From contig NW_024037074.1 of assembly GCF_015706575.1 (NCBI RefSeq), forward strand, positions 1,674,001 to 1,738,000: a stretch of 64,000 nt of DNA, given 5' to 3'. Below, piece after piece: positions 35,701 through 47,843 of the stretch. The stretch comes from Patiria miniata. Lineage: Eukaryota; Echinodermata; Asteroidea; Valvatida; Asterinidae. The translations under genes were made by a program, and so were the position numbers. Each line of letters begins with the position of its first letter. Within the stretch, counting starts at the first letter, position 1. Below the pieces are notes generated by a model. That model had not been told where the DNA came from. It saw nothing but the letters and a program-made list of their open reading frames with translations, and did no database searches.

Positions 35701-37094
35701 ACACAGACAGATGGCACATGTACAGTTTGTACACACGTGTACAAATGTATGTTCGGCAAGTCAATCCTCTTTCAATCAAATCAAACGGGATTAAATAACA
35801 TCAGCAAAAAAAACTGTGCAATTGACAATTTACTATTCATGTATTCACACGCGATATATCTGCGCTGTCTACACATTGTGTACAACGTTTAGGACCACAC
35901 GGATGACCTACATACCGGTAAATCTGTGCACTACACGCATCCAAAGCCTAGTAATAAATATGATTATACAAAGATATCAAAAACGTCGGGCTGGCACTCA
36001 AAAGTGCCTGCAACGTGGTCTGAATATTCCAACATCTTCCCCAAAACATTTTTACAACCATGGCAATCATGGCATTCAATGTACAAAATGTATGATATGA
36101 ATGCATAAAAACATGTACAAACATGGTTGATTAACATCAAATTAACCGAGAAGAATTCTCTCAAAAAAAAATAAAATCTCAATTTCAGAACCAGACTTAC
36201 ATGTACAACATCAATCTAATGGAAACTGATCTAGCCTGCAGTTACTATCCATGCACCGCACCCGTTCCGAGTCATTACCTGCCATGCTGGATCAACATAC
36301 TTGTACATTAATGTTCCTTCATTATGATAATGATCGTGAAGGCAGAGTCGAAATCTTCTGGCAAGCTTTTCGGGGGCTAGGTCTTGTCCAGTTCAATACT
36401 CTCCTCCTATAGATCATGCAGCCCAATTTTCAGTTCTCCAATATCGACAAATTATGCACTTGTCTTGCCCACAGCACTGAGGGCAAATGTAAGACTTAAT
36501 TTGCTCACAATACAGTACGCATTATAAAGTACAGACCTGTACTGGTGTAGTACGCCCATACTGTTACAATGTACATGTACAAGCACAGAGAACACTGCTT
36601 ATTATTTGAATTGTTGAAGACGGGTTGGTTAAGTGGTTCTCTTTTTTTCTCTTTCTATAAAACAGACCAATATGGTTTAGTTTTCAGTTCCTACTTGGTT
36701 CTGATTTTTGAGAGTTCTCCCCTGATTATATGGCTAGGATTTCCCCCACCTCTAAACCTGAATATTTCCTCAATTTTTTTTCTCCACCATTATCCACAGG
36801 TTTCTCTAGGCTTGTGTAATGGATTAACTTCCAGTCTTGCAAGTTGGTCAATGTTTCAAAATAGCAGGGATATTTGCATACCGCTCAGGTGTATGGTGAT
36901 ACAATTTTATGGGGATTTCAAGCAATGTTGTTAAATTTGACGTTTCCAGTTCTCAGTCATTATACTTCTCTCGAGTTACAAATAAAGTCCATTTCCCCCA
37001 ATATTAATGTAAGCCTTTTCAGCTCAAACGTAAAAATGTTCACGTTTAATGGTTGAGGTATCCCAGAATGTTGTACCGGTACCTCATAGTTCTC
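35701..37094. other. PKC intron 1; no gene
   Basis: AT-rich intron with TACATGTA words. Several open frames of 60-121 codons occur but none has a recognisable domain or splice context. Confidence 0.35.
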
Positions 37095-37300
37095 CCTGGG
37101 CATTTTTGCTCGGATGCAACCTAAATCCTGCAAAATCCTTCACCTGCCTCCATGTAAAAATTGCATACAGCCTCAATCCTGCAAAATCCTGTGTTATTTC
37201 TTGGATGTGGTCCTTGGAGGGGTGACTACCGCCTCAACCCTGCAAAATCCTCCAGCAATCACTGTCAATATGTTGAGGCAGAGCCAGTGACATCCTGGAG
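37095..37300. repeat. Partial copy of word-repeat locus 1
   Basis: GCATTTTTGCTCGGATGCAACC through CCAGTGACATCCTGGAGCA matches 4198-4402 nearly base for base, including three CCTGCAAAATCC words. The bordering AACCCTAAC is missing. Confidence 0.8.
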
Positions 37301-37370
37301 CATGAAGGTACCGGTATCTCTAATCCAAGTATTATTTTTGATAATAATTCGCTAGGTTATGTTTGTGATT

Positions 37371-37889
37371 AAAGGGAATGTACATCATTGGTTTTTGATG
37401 TAATTTTCAGAAATGAACTATTTGAGGGGTTAGTATATAGATCAAATATTGTTACACTGACATTTTTGAAGTTTTGTGTTCGAAAAGGTTGGAAAAACCA
37501 AGAAAAACAAAAATGTTTAAGCAGTCTGGTTCCCTGACTCCACAAAAGATAAAATTTATAGATGCTGGAAATTTGTAAGGCACAGGAACCAGTCTAGCTG
37601 GCCTGCACCCGTTCATGAAACATGTAGCCAATAGCAAACAAAATTTGGACTGAAAAAATGGTTAATTTGGAGCAGTAGTTGAAAAATAGTTAGGTTTTTC
37701 CAACACTGGTCGGACGACCACCGTTGGAAATGTATACAAAAATACCATTTTCTTGAAAATGACTTCACACCAGGTGCCATAATTTACAAAATGCTTTAGA
37801 TTGTCATTTACCAACATCCTAGTAAGGTATTTCGTAAAAACTTGGTAGTTTTATTTTTCGATGTTTGCAAATGTTGTATATTCCCTTTA
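37371..37889. mobile_element. MITE family A, copy 6 (reverse)
   Basis: AAAGGGAATGTACATCATTG to GCAAATGTTGTATATTCCCT with TTAA. The central palindrome near 37699-37726 is imperfect (CCAACACTGGTCGGACGACC). Confidence 0.88.
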
Positions 37890-38451
37890 ATGCAAATGAT
37901 CCTAACAGCAGTTTAAAACCACAAACATGAGGAACGCCTGACTGATAGGAAAAGTCAGGAAAACTGTCCCAGGTATTGTAAGTGTTCAATACATCAAATT
38001 TCTTATAAAACATGTGCTTTCTTCAAAATGGCATGTTTGCATGGAACAACTTGAGAATTTATACAGATTTTCTTCCTTTATTTATATCCAGCAAGCATTT
38101 TGAAAATTTGTTTTTTGATATTTAAACAAAAGGGTTAACTGCTCTTTTACCAACCCTGAATGCAACAATGATTTAATACACATTTTATGCGTTGCAATTT
38201 TAAAGTGTACATGTGAAGATTGCACTTTCCACACCGTTTGCTCATTATGTGCTGCAGCTAACCCTCCCTAATTGAATATATGCAGCCACGTTCATGTATG
38301 TCAACTGTGTACAGTACACACATAGCTTCGCTGTATGTTCTGTACAACAGTATTTGACATCCATAATACATGCAAACTGTACAGTGTACAATGTACATGT
38401 ACCCCCTGTATGTACAAATTGTGCGTGGGGGGGGGGGGTCATACATGTTTG

Positions 38452-38936
38452 TTACCTCTGTCTTGAATACTGTATTTTCATTGGCCTAGATCAATCACGT
38501 GTTTAGTTCATAGCACACTCCCTGTGGACACGTGATATCCCACAGGGAGTGTGCTATGACTTTGTGCGTACGGTATGGTACATGTATGTACGCTTATGCA
38601 AACGCGTACGTATGCGTTTCACACGTAAAACGTAGCGAACTTGCAGACTATTAGCTGTTTCGAGCACACGACATGCATATGAGTTGCGGATCGATTGTCA
38701 TGATTGTTGTGTTTACTGCTGTTTGTTTTCGTGATTTTTACATCAAGATCAAAAAAATCCAAGACATACCGGTACATGTACATGTAGGTATTATAACAAA
38801 ACAATAGTTGACTGGTGTGATATGGCATATGACGTTTTAAACACCCTCGGGGCGCATAGTTCACCTCGGGTGCTTTGCACCCCTCGGGTGTTCAAAACGT
38901 CATATCCCACATCACACCAGTCAACAATTGTTAAAT
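38452..38936. mobile_element. Family P element, copy 4
   Basis: Starts CTCTGTCTTGAATACTGTAT and ends in a hairpin of TGGTGTGATATGGCATATGA and its inverse, with CACCCTCGGG/CCCTCGGGTG words. A second hairpin, CACACTCCCTGTGGACACGT with its inverse, lies at 38514-38562. Confidence 0.65.
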
Positions 38937-39762
38937 ACTACGCAACATGTTCATGTTCAAGGTGTGCTGTCATAAGATTACATGTACATATACCGGTACA
39001 TGTATGTGTACATACACTGCAATACATTTACATGTACCGGAACAAAACAAACAAAACAAGAAAGATTTTATGGCTTCCCAATTTCTGTCATTACACATTA
39101 GTATTCTGACAACCGATCAGATGTGTTGTCTGAGGGGCGTGGCTAACTCGCAAATGGCGATACGGTAGGTCAATTGCCGTGATGTCAAACATGAGCAGCA
39201 GCACCTAAAAAATAGTTCTGCCTTGGTGCATTATAATCATGGAGCTCTGTGATATAATAATGCAGACTGGGACCTTGGGTGCTGAAAAAGATCCGAAACA
39301 AAATCAGGCCAACTTTACTCACTCCGTAGCCAGCAAAATTCTCCAAAATGTCCATTGGGCAAAGAAAAGGTCCTCAAACTTGGTTGGTGAAATCACCAAC
39401 CAAGTTTGAAGACTCAGTTCAATTTTTAAAGGAGACTTTTCCTCAATATTTTGCACATGAGAGGGAAGTCAAGTGATATCAAAATGAGGCTAGAGACTAG
39501 ACTGGTACATGTACATGTCCAACCATGGCCCATTTGTTTGAAAGATCGACCTCTTCATTCATTAGTCTGGTGGCTGCCTAAGGAGAAATGTGTAGAAATA
39601 GAGACTAGTACCAGACATGCCAGATGTTTCTTTTGGCACAGTTCAATGATGCATTAATTACTGAAGGGTTGTTGGACTGGTTGTTTCAGGTGGCAGTCTA
39701 TTTTCTTGCATTGCATGTTTTCAATACCTTCAGTTTTGGGGGTTGCATACTGTACATGTACC
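38937..39762. other. PKC intron 1; no gene
   Basis: TACATGTA words at 38980-39035 and a 31-bp hairpin ACCAAGTTTGAGGACC-type at 39370-39410 (CAAACTTGGTTGGTGAAATC then ACCAACCAAGTTTG). No exon. Confidence 0.35.
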
Positions 39763-39875
39763 TATGTTCCCCAATACCTATGTTCCCCTTGATACCTGTG
39801 TTCCCCAACCCTAACCCTTACCCTAAGGATTTTGGGGAACAAAGGTATTGGGAACATAGGTATTGGGGAACATCT
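39763..39875. repeat. Word-repeat locus 3 (hairpin with central AACCCTAACCC)
   Basis: TTCCCCAATACCTATGTTCC and its inverse GGAACATAGGTATTGGGGAA flank AACCCTAACCCTTACCC at 39807-39823. Two extra degenerate copies of the word (TTGATACCTGTGTTCCCC, GGGGAACAAAGGTATTGGG) lie inside. Confidence 0.75.
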
Positions 39876-40199
39876 GGTAGAACCCAGTTTTGGACTCAGT
39901 CTTCGGATTTACAATATTTATTTATATCTATGTATTTATTTCAACTGTTCAACCTTCTTTTATTGTTCAAACTCCACTTTTTTTTTTAGACCTTCCACCT
40001 CATAAAAATGCTGTATTCAATTCCACGCAACATACCAGAATCTACAATGCTACAACCAGAAGTGGCCTGCCAGCATTTTGTTTAATAATATAATATTAAT
40101 ATCAGAGTCTTATATAGTGCACGTATCTACCAACAATTAGGTACTCGAGGCGCTGGAGATATGTCTCTATTATTAAAGACAGGTAAATGAAGTTTATGA

Positions 40200-40500
40200 G
40201 AAATATGAGACCCGTTAAGTAGCACCTTCTAATGGTTTACAAGGTGCTGCGGCGCATATTGCAGCCACTGCCAGAAACACTGGGGCAAACCCCTTCTCTT
40301 AGCGGTAAGTGTTACTGGGTTCTTTAACGTGCATTACACAACACACAGGACCTACGGCTTTACGTCCCATCCGAAGCACAAAGCAATAATGGTAAAGTGC
40401 CTTGCTCAAGAGCACAAGCACCATGTTCCCATGGTCAGGATTCGAACCCATGTACCACGGCACACGAGGCGAACACCGTAACCATTGGACCACAGCACCT
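40200..40500 (-). mobile_element. tRNA-derived SINE (minus strand)
   Basis: On the minus strand the head has A box TGGTCCAATGG (40482-40492) and B box GGTTCGAATCC (40438-40448). The body then has TTGAGCAAGGCACTTTACC, TGCACGTTAAAGAACCCAGT and GGGGTTTGCCCCAGTGTTTC. It lies in PKC intron 1, in the same orientation as the gene. Confidence 0.8.
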
Positions 40501-40577
40501 CACAAGATCTGTTTCATGTTACATCATTTAGACACTATTTACCCATTGTACGTTGTGTTAATTTTATTCATTTTTTT

Positions 40578-41403
40578 AGCTTACAGCGATTAGTCTATAT
40601 TACATTCTGCATCCGTGGGTGTGGGTGAATTCACAAAGTGGAAGTAAATATTTTAAGTACAGGATCAACAAATACAATACAAACATCAAATTATTTGACA
40701 GTGCCACATATTCTGCTGAGAGAAATACAGGATGAGTAAAAAAAAAACCGAAACCCAAATGTCAGGACTATTGTTTTAGAGAAGTTCTACATGTACCATT
40801 TTCAAAATCTAGGATATGAAAGCCCAATTCATAAGCTTTCTTTAAGTACAAGAATCATTCAAATCACTCATGTACATTGTACTTTTCAAGTTACGGACTT
40901 TTAAACACAACCACCGTTTTAAGGTTCTGTCCACGGATCACAAAAAAATTGAGTGTTCTTTCCGCAAAACGAAAACAAATCACATAGGGATGTGTGTGAA
41001 TTGTTTTCGTTTTGCTGAAAAGAACACACACCATTTTTGGGATCCGTGGACAGAACCTTAAAACGGTGGTTGTGTTTAAAATTCCGTAACTTGAAAAGTA
41101 CAATGTACATGAGTGATTTGAATGATTCTTGTACTAAAAGATAGCACATGAATTGGGCTTTCATATCCTAGATTTTGAAAGTGCTACATGCAGAACTTCT
41201 CTAAAACAATAGTCCTGACATTTGGGTTTCGTTTTTCTTTACCCACCCTGTATTTCTCTCAGCAGAATATGTGACACTGTCAAATAATTTGATGTTTGTA
41301 ATATTGTATTTGTTGATCCTGTACTTAAAATATTTACTTCCACTTTGTGAATTCACCAACACCCATGGCTGCAGAATGTCATATAGACTAATCGCTGAAA
41401 GCT
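40578..41403. repeat. 826-bp near-perfect palindrome containing MITE E
   Basis: The arms 40578-40727 and 41251-41403 are inverted copies (TTACAGCGATTAGTCTATAT against ATATAGACTAATCGCTGAAA). They meet the E element exactly at its TA edges. E is itself palindromic, so the whole stretch can fold as one hairpin. Confidence 0.85.
40728..41250. mobile_element. MITE family E, copy 2 (Tc1/mariner-like)
   Basis: CAGGATGAGTAAAA to TTACCCACCCTG with TA at both edges; 523 bp, very similar to 4851-5360. It sits at the centre of a larger palindrome. Confidence 0.88.
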
Positions 41404-41461
41404 ATAAAAAAAAAAAAAAAAAATTAACCCTGACAATGTACAAAACACTCTTAAGACATAA

Positions 41462-41541
41462 TAATAGTGAACAATAATAGTGAACATTTATATAGCGCCA
41501 AAATCCGTCTAAAAAGACGCTCAAGGCGCTTTACAAGTTTA
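41462..41541. repeat. TATATAGCGCC / GGCGCTTTACAA repeat tail
   Basis: AACATTTATATAGCGCC, then AAAGACGCTCAAGGCGCTTT. The pairing of GCGCC and GGCGC with this spacing is a phrase common in marine invertebrate repeats, often a SINE tail. A duplicated AATAATAGTGAAC precedes it. Confidence 0.5.
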
Positions 41542-42145
41542 AAAAATAAACTAATACTATAGAATTATATACAAAAAAAGTAACTGTAACATTACATGCA
41601 CATATAAACAACACAGTTGATATATGTGCAAGATGCATGCACATGTGTAAACATGTGCATGCAGGATGCCCTTGCTGCTCTTACTACGGTAGCTCCACAA
41701 GAAAATCAATAAAATTCAGATTAGGAACGCGGTGCACGCTGCCAACCTTCGTGTAATTTTGTTGTCCATCAATAAAATTACTGCAGAAAAACATACTGAT
41801 CAGAATGAGTGTTGAAACCAATCGGGCAGGAATTGCATATAAACTGTTATTATTTATTTAAACATTTACAGGCACTATTATTTAGAAAAGATGCTGTGTT
41901 TAAAAATCAACTGTGATTTGTTAACATGACAGTTGTAAGATAATTGCATACGTGCATGCACTTCTATTTTATGCCAGGCTCTACACATGTATCTGTGCTA
42001 GGCGTACACACTGTACATTGTACGTGACTACGTGTACATTATGTAAGTGTGCATGTACACCCAGCATAATCATAAAAAAACACAGTTGTACATACTTGAT
42101 ACAATGCAATGGCGATAATGTACAGTTACATACAATAGACCTTAT

Positions 42146-42383
42146 GGGCAATTCCACGGTTACTCACGTTACATTTTGGTAACGTGAGTAACCGATTTTG
42201 TGTGTCTTGTTTATCGTACATAACCCATTTTTCTTGATGTCATCTTTGGTGCTTAGGTTGGTCTAGGTCTACTCTACCTACCATGGGGATAAACAGTTAT
42301 TAAACCTTTCAGTAAGGTAATTACAGCCCAAGGAAACTCAAAATTACATCAAAAATGTAACGTGAGTAACCATGGAATTGCCC
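42146..42383. mobile_element. MITE family N, short member
   Basis: 238 bp, GGGCAATTCCACGGTTACTC to GAGTAACCATGGAATTGCCC, flanked by TTAT on both sides. An inner ACTCACGTTAC-ATTTTG-GTAACGTGAGT hairpin is at 42170-42192. Confidence 0.85.
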
Positions 42384-42596
42384 TTATGCATAAGGGAGGA
42401 GTCAGAGGGCAATGGTTTTTATATCACTTGGACAGACATGATCAAACCTTGTGTGCATTAATTGTTACTCAATTAAAAGTAATAAAGCACCCCCTCTACG
42501 ATACAATGTACGGTACCTGCAATGCAAGGTCTATAAAGACTTACATGTCCAGTGTCCTACTTAGCTATCACAGGATGAAATGTGTCTACATATTTT

Positions 42597-43138
42597 AAAG
42601 GTACATACATGTACAACATCTGCAAACATCAAAAAAAAAATTAAAAAAATTGGCCAACTAATTATGAAATGCCTTACATTGACTTTAAGTGAATAATAAT
42701 CTCAAGCATCCTGTGAAATAATGGCACCTGGTGTGCTGTCATTTTCAAGGAAAGTGCAATTTGCAATGTCCAATGATGGAAAAAGAACCCGACTTTTTTT
42801 CAAACACTGCCCCCAATTTACCAAATTTAGTTAGTCCACATTTTGTTTGCAATCGGTTACACATCTGTGAATGGGTGCAAGCGAGCTACAGTGTAGTCTG
42901 CTTCCCGGACCTGACAATTGCCCCAACGTCTGTAACTTGCTCTGTTTCGTCTGAAGTAGGGTCAGGGAATCAGACTGCAAGAACAGATTCCCCCCCCCCC
43001 CCCCCCCGGTTTTTCCAACATCTATGAACACAAACCTTTAAACAGGTCAGTGTAACAATATTTGCTATAAAATATTAACTCCAAAATCCATCCATTTCTG
43101 AAAATTACAGCAAAAACAAATTTATGTTGTACATATTG
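42597..43138. mobile_element. MITE family A, copy 7 (decayed)
   Basis: Follows the family order (GCAAACATC, CATCCTGTGAAA, GGTGTGCTGTCATTTTCAAG, AGGGTCAGGGAATCAGACT). The ends are degenerate, the central palindrome is reduced to CCAATGATGG and a long C run sits near 42990-43006. Confidence 0.75.
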
Positions 43139-43158
43139 TGTATGTATGCATATTACCA

Positions 43159-43538
43159 TTAGGCCAAAAAAAAAAGTCTCCGGTTTCTGGTATGGAGCTT
43201 GCCCAAAAAGTGGTGCGGTGATGCGGCTTTTTGGTTTTTTTACCTGTTTTTTTTTTTGCTTCAAATGTCGGCTGATGACTGCAAATGGTGCCCGACTAAA
43301 CTTAGTGCAAATCTAATGGGAGACCAGAGAGGCCACATAAAGCTTATTCTCGATCATAACCCCATCTAAAAACACATTAAAATTGTGCAGCAGCAGGATT
43401 CCAGTCAAATCAGTGAGTTTGGCGGTTTTGAGACATCATCTTTCATTGAAAAAAAAACTTTTTTCATTTTGCCGATGCGCATGGCTATGGCGACACGCGC
43501 GCATACCAGAAACCGGAGACTTTTTTATTTTGGCCTTA
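43159..43538. mobile_element. MITE family F, copy 1
   Basis: TTAGGCCAAAAA then AGTCTCCGGTTTCTGGTATG, with the inverse CATACCAGAAACCGGAGACT and GGCCTTA at the right. A reverse copy lies at 55597-55962. The ends resemble family G, so F and G are probably one superfamily. Confidence 0.85.
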
Positions 43539-44768
43539 AAAATTACAATGCAAACGGTACATGTGTATGTATGCAACCACTATCACAATTTCTACAGGTA
43601 TGGATGATGCTTTGTATTAGTGGTAACTACATGTGTGTTTCCATGGTGATATGTGTCTTCAGCATTACCTCATACCCCTCATCCACCCCTCCCTCCAATC
43701 CATAAAAAAGGAGTCAGGCCAAAAAAATGATATCATTTCTTCCTGGGGAGGGAAAAATGTAGGTTACAAGTTATCAATCACTAGACAGATGCTCATAGTC
43801 AAACTGTACAAAATTATGTTTTTTTCAATTATCTTGTTTCACAAATAAACCTCCATCATGTAAATGCACTGCTCATTTCCGTTTTACACATTGACATGTG
43901 CCTACACACAGCATACATTGTTGCATGAAAGGGTAGATACAGTAACAATGGTACTTTTTATGCACAAAACATATTCCTATGGCACTTTAAAATTTGCAAA
44001 ACTACCGTTAACAATTCAACCCAAATTTATGTACCGGGTACCAGTAAATTTATGCATGTGTCCATGAATTCAGATTTAGATTTGTAGTGGTACCACAGTA
44101 AAAATAAAAACCAGTTTCTCGGGTTCTAGGCCTATAGGCCCCTAAGTGCAACCATTTGAAGATGGTTTTTCAGAAAAAAGCAAGACAGCTAGAGTCAGAA
44201 AAACGCAAGACAGCTAGAGTCAGAAAAACACGAAGAGACAATTGCAACCTCGACCCCAGGGTGTCAAGCAGTACGCGCCCATCACTCCCTGCTCTCTCAC
44301 CCTGGTATTGGATCATTTGCATGTAAAGATTTTTGAACACGTATGCAAATTAGGAATAGTCTGGTGCCTGCTTGTGCGTTACATTTGCGTTTGTTTTTGT
44401 ATGTGGTGTCTGGGGTAAAAGCAGAGTCAATTCGTCGCAGCGCGAGCATGGCGCGAGTTACGAAAAACACGATTTATTTAATTAAATTGTTACGATCTTA
44501 CCGAGACAACATGTAGTATCACATTTCATATTAATATGAACAAATTGGGAAGGAAATGAGTATTTTCGAGAAGGCGTGGACGAATAATCGCGAAAACACG
44601 TACTGCACGTTGTGAATAACAACACCAAGTACACGACAAAAATCCATTACTAGCCAATTGCCGTATCGAATCAGGATGCAGGAAGAAAGTTTCCTATCCA
44701 GGGTTTACTATTGGAAACTAGGTTGGAAATAAAGTAAGCACTGGGGACGAGGTTGAGACAATTATAGT
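43539..44768. other. PKC intron 1; no gene
   Basis: A direct repeat AAGACAGCTAGAGTCAGAAA occurs at 44182 and 44208. Otherwise AT-rich sequence without exons. Confidence 0.35.
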
Positions 44769-44893
44769 TGTTATGCCCCCAACTATGGCATCATCCCAAC
44801 TACAGTTAGGATCGTCCCAACTATAGTTAGGAATTCACCTACTATTGTTGGGACTGTCCCATCTATAATTGGGACATTGCCATAGTTGGGGTG
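44769..44893. repeat. Word cluster TCCCAACTATAGTTGGGA
   Basis: CCAACTATGG, TCCCAACTACAGTTAGGA, TCCCAACTATAGTTAGGA, TTGTTGGGAC, TCCCATCTATAATTGGGA and CATAGTTGGGG follow one another. A further TCCCAACTATAGTTGGGATG stands at 46479-46498, possibly the far end of one larger element. Confidence 0.6.
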
Positions 44894-45251
44894 TAACATT
44901 AATTATTATGCATACTGAATGTGTTGTGGACTTTACATCAAAATAAGCTCCATGCATAAAGTTGCGACAGCTGGTAAAACTCAATTCAGAATCTCCGCCC
45001 TTCATTAACTTGGAAGTGAATTGTGAAACCTTTCACATTTAATTATGTGTACATATCGCTCTGGGGTTGTTCTGCAGAACATATCATTATCAAGGGTTAA
45101 ATCAAATCACAAATGTTATTGATAACATCCGTGTTCATTTTGGATGTGACACAAGAATGCATGATGCAAAGTCGATGCATGAATTGTACTTGTACAATTC
45201 AATTTCATGGCAGTGTTAATGTTGTGTGCTGAAAACAAAATTTTGCATTAA

Positions 45252-45644
45252 TTAGGCCAAAAAAAATAATAAGTCGGTCTCTGGTCAGCGTGCGCGTCGA
45301 TTTTAATCATGCGCATTGATCTTTTTTTCCCCAAAATGTTCCGCGGTAGCTCCAACAGCGCCCTCTATTTCCGCACCTCCTCAATTTTTTTACCAAAGAG
45401 CACCAAGGAATGGGAAATTGCACCAAGGCAAATGATCGAAAGCACCAAGGCAAATTATGGAGGACACCAATGTACATGTACATGAGGACACCAAAAAAAC
45501 AAAATAGTACCCCACCTTGTCTGTACAATCCAAGCTTGAAGAAAAAAAAAAAAAGCAAAAAAAAAAAAAAACGTCGCGTGGCCGCGTCAATTCCGGAACT
45601 TTGGTCTGACCAAAGTTCCGGAATTGATTTTTTTTTTGGCATTA
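45252..45644. mobile_element. MITE family G, copy 2
   Basis: TTAGGCCAAAAAAAAT to ATTTTTTTTTTGGC; the same inner order as 288-660 (CGGTAGCTCCAACAGCGCCC, CACCAAGGCAAATGATCG). The right inverted repeat is partly changed to a CCAAAGTTCCGGAATT hairpin. Confidence 0.8.
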
Positions 45645-45905
45645 TAAAGGCATTCAAAAGATTTTTTGACATTGTCTTGGTGTGTAAACCGAGGGCACTT
45701 CTTAGAAAATACCACCATGTACTGTAGCATTGACACATCAATTAACAGCATGACAGTACTGAGCCTTGTGAAAGCATTGAGTACCAGGCCCCATGTCAAT
45801 CATATTTTGCTCACTGGTACCCATCAATTTAAAACAATAGCAGATCATGCAAATAATAGAAGGTTTTAGGCCTATATGTCCCAACAAGCAAATAACATAA
45901 AAATA

Positions 45906-46056
45906 TTGAGTGGCTCAGAGTGGAATGGGAGGAATATTATCGCAAGGTAAAATCTGGAGTTTTCTATTTCATGAGGCGAAGCCGAGTGAAATGGAAAAGT
46001 CCAGATTTTACCGAGCGATAATATTCCTCCCATTTCACAATTTAAAGCCACTCAAT
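45906..46056. mobile_element. Hairpin MITE (GAGTGGCTC ... AAGCCACTC)
   Basis: GGGAGGAATATTATCGC and GGTAAAATCTGGA face TCCAGATTTTACCGAGCGAT and ATTCCTCCCATTT. About 150 bp, foldable end to end, centre TTCATGAGGCGAAGCCGAGTGAAA. Confidence 0.75.
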
Positions 46057-46658
46057 ATTTGTTTTATAACTGACATCTATTATCCTTGTCATTTGATTTA
46101 CAGTTAAAATGAACCGCTATTTCAATACAAAATTGGTGGGAAATGTATTTCTCTCTTCCAAACCACCCCTTCACAAAATGTTTGAACCCAACTCTGTAGC
46201 TACTGGCTCTTGGGAACAAACGCACTACGCGCAACGCTCAACACGCACACCAGCATGCATTTGCACACAAATACCGCACCATGGAACAACGATAATCCTA
46301 ACTGTTGAATAGTAGATCCCACTAACCATGGGCGAATGGGACTTTTTGAGCGCCGGCGTGAATGGGAGCAATATAACGAATGTCACGTGATGTGAGTTCC
46401 ACCAATCAAATGACAAGGATATGTCAGTTACATAACAGGTGTTAGGCCTATATCCCAAATAGCAAAGTAGTCCGGGAAGTCCCAACTATAGTTGGGATGA
46501 TGCTATCGTCAGGGAGTAACATTGATGAATGAAGGAAAATTAATTTTAAATTAAAGTTTGCGATTGACTTTTTGTAATTAAAATACATCATGCATGTGGT
46601 GACTGCCTGGCTTCCCTTGACGTTTTTCTTGTCTTTATAATGCCCTTGTATTTTGTAA

Positions 46659-46983
46659 GGCCAAGTAAAACACATACTTGTACCTATAGTTTCTCGTCCG
46701 GCCTTTTTTTTTTTAAATGAAGGAGGCGGGAGCTTTTTCTTCTTTCCAAGATATGGGAATTTTCTTCAATGAGGGAATGGAATCTTCAATTTCATTGACT
46801 ATTTTGCTGACACTATTGTTTCGAAACGACTTTCTACATACCTAGCTACCATTGTGTTGGAAGCAAAATAGGCCTGGTTTGCAAATCATTGACAATATTT
46901 TGCACAATATATTGCAAAATGTTTGAATTAAAAAAAAAGGCGGGGATGAGATTTGAGAAGCTGCTTTATTTTTTTACTTGGCC
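46659..46983. mobile_element. MITE with AGGCCAAGTAAA ends
   Basis: AAGGCCAAGTAAAA at the left and TTTTACTTGGCCT at the right. Related fragments lie near 12870-13060, 23115-23260 and 30947. Confidence 0.7.
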
Positions 46984-47468
46984 TGATTATTTTTTACATC
47001 TAACATTAGCCATCCATGCATCCTCTGCAATTTTATACAAACTCAACACTTCACAGATCACAGCACTTAGTTGCAGAGTTACTGGTTAGTGGTTAGCCTA
47101 CCATGCCAACACTCGCAACAGGTACGCACATACAACTCTCTCTCACATTTGGGGAAATGCCCAGTCCTAAAAACAAAATATTTTTGTAATTAATGCAATT
47201 TGTAGGCTGTCAGGCATTTTGTCTGAAGTTTCGTCCTCAAACGAAAGATGCACAGCACTCTTCATGCTCTTTTAGTTTCATGATGTTCATCATGATCATC
47301 TATATTTTTTTCCATCACTGCTCATTTTTTTTATGTTAACTTAAATTTACAAACATGTAAATGTCTCATCTTCTCATGCTCACAATCTTTCATAAAATTC
47401 CACTTGACATGCTTGAGAAATAAAAATCCCACGGTTTCGCCTCAATTCAAGTCCAATGGTATCCTTAC
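46984..47468. other. PKC intron 1, next to exon 1; no feature
   Basis: AT-rich sequence following the exon 1 donor on the minus strand. Nothing supported. Confidence 0.35.
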
Positions 47469-47843
47469 CCAAATGTCAGAAATGCTTGCACCATTCTTAT
47501 TCACGCCATTTTGCAAGAGATCCTCAATCGCCACCGTGCAATTCGCCACAAAATCATCGGAAGAAATGATGGAGCTGTGGTAAACTGTAAGTAAAACATT
47601 CTCGCCATTTTGAACTTTGGCATCAAAGTCTTCATTCCATGACGGTTTGACCGTCTTTTGCTTTATACTTGTCGTGCCGACATGTTGATCGTCCACGGTG
47701 ATGATAATGTACGGGTCGATCACATTGGCTGCTGCCTTCTTCGAATCCTTCGATGTTACACTGTGTCTGGTGGAAAAATCGGTCGGTCTCAGGTCCACCG
47801 CCTCGCACACTCGCATCCGAATTGTGCCGTTAAAAACCACCAT
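47469..47843 (-). CDS. PRKCE: Novel PKC (epsilon/eta class), coding exon 1: C2 domain
   Basis: First coding exon of a diacylglycerol-responsive, calcium-independent protein kinase C, a membrane-recruited Ser/Thr kinase. The 125 codons begin MVVFNG and continue through CEAV, DPYI, TKQK-like and DDFVANCT blocks, which is the N-terminal C2-like domain of PKC epsilon and eta. I start at the ATG at 47843 because family members begin MVVFNG and its context (AAAATGG) is good; the reading frame stays open upstream only through a GTG. The exon ends after a Trp codon at a GTAAGG donor in phase 0, and exon 2 resumes with IDLEP as in vertebrate PKC epsilon. A 19.2-kb intron follows. The gene is head-to-head with ISCA2, 699 bp away. 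Invertebrates usually have one orthologue of the vertebrate epsilon/eta pair, so the symbol is only a class label. Confidence 0.96.

Noticed and set aside
39807..39823. Interstitial telomere
   Set aside because: Only two AACCCT-type units occur and they are part of a hairpin; there is no tandem telomere array.
43383..43705. Open frames over 43383-43705
   Set aside because: They run through MITE family F and are matched by frames in its reverse copy at 55597-55962, so they reflect the repeat.
45307..45741. Minus-strand frame of 144 codons
   Set aside because: It is a translation of MITE family G and equivalent frames occur in the other G copies, with long Phe runs from homopolymers.
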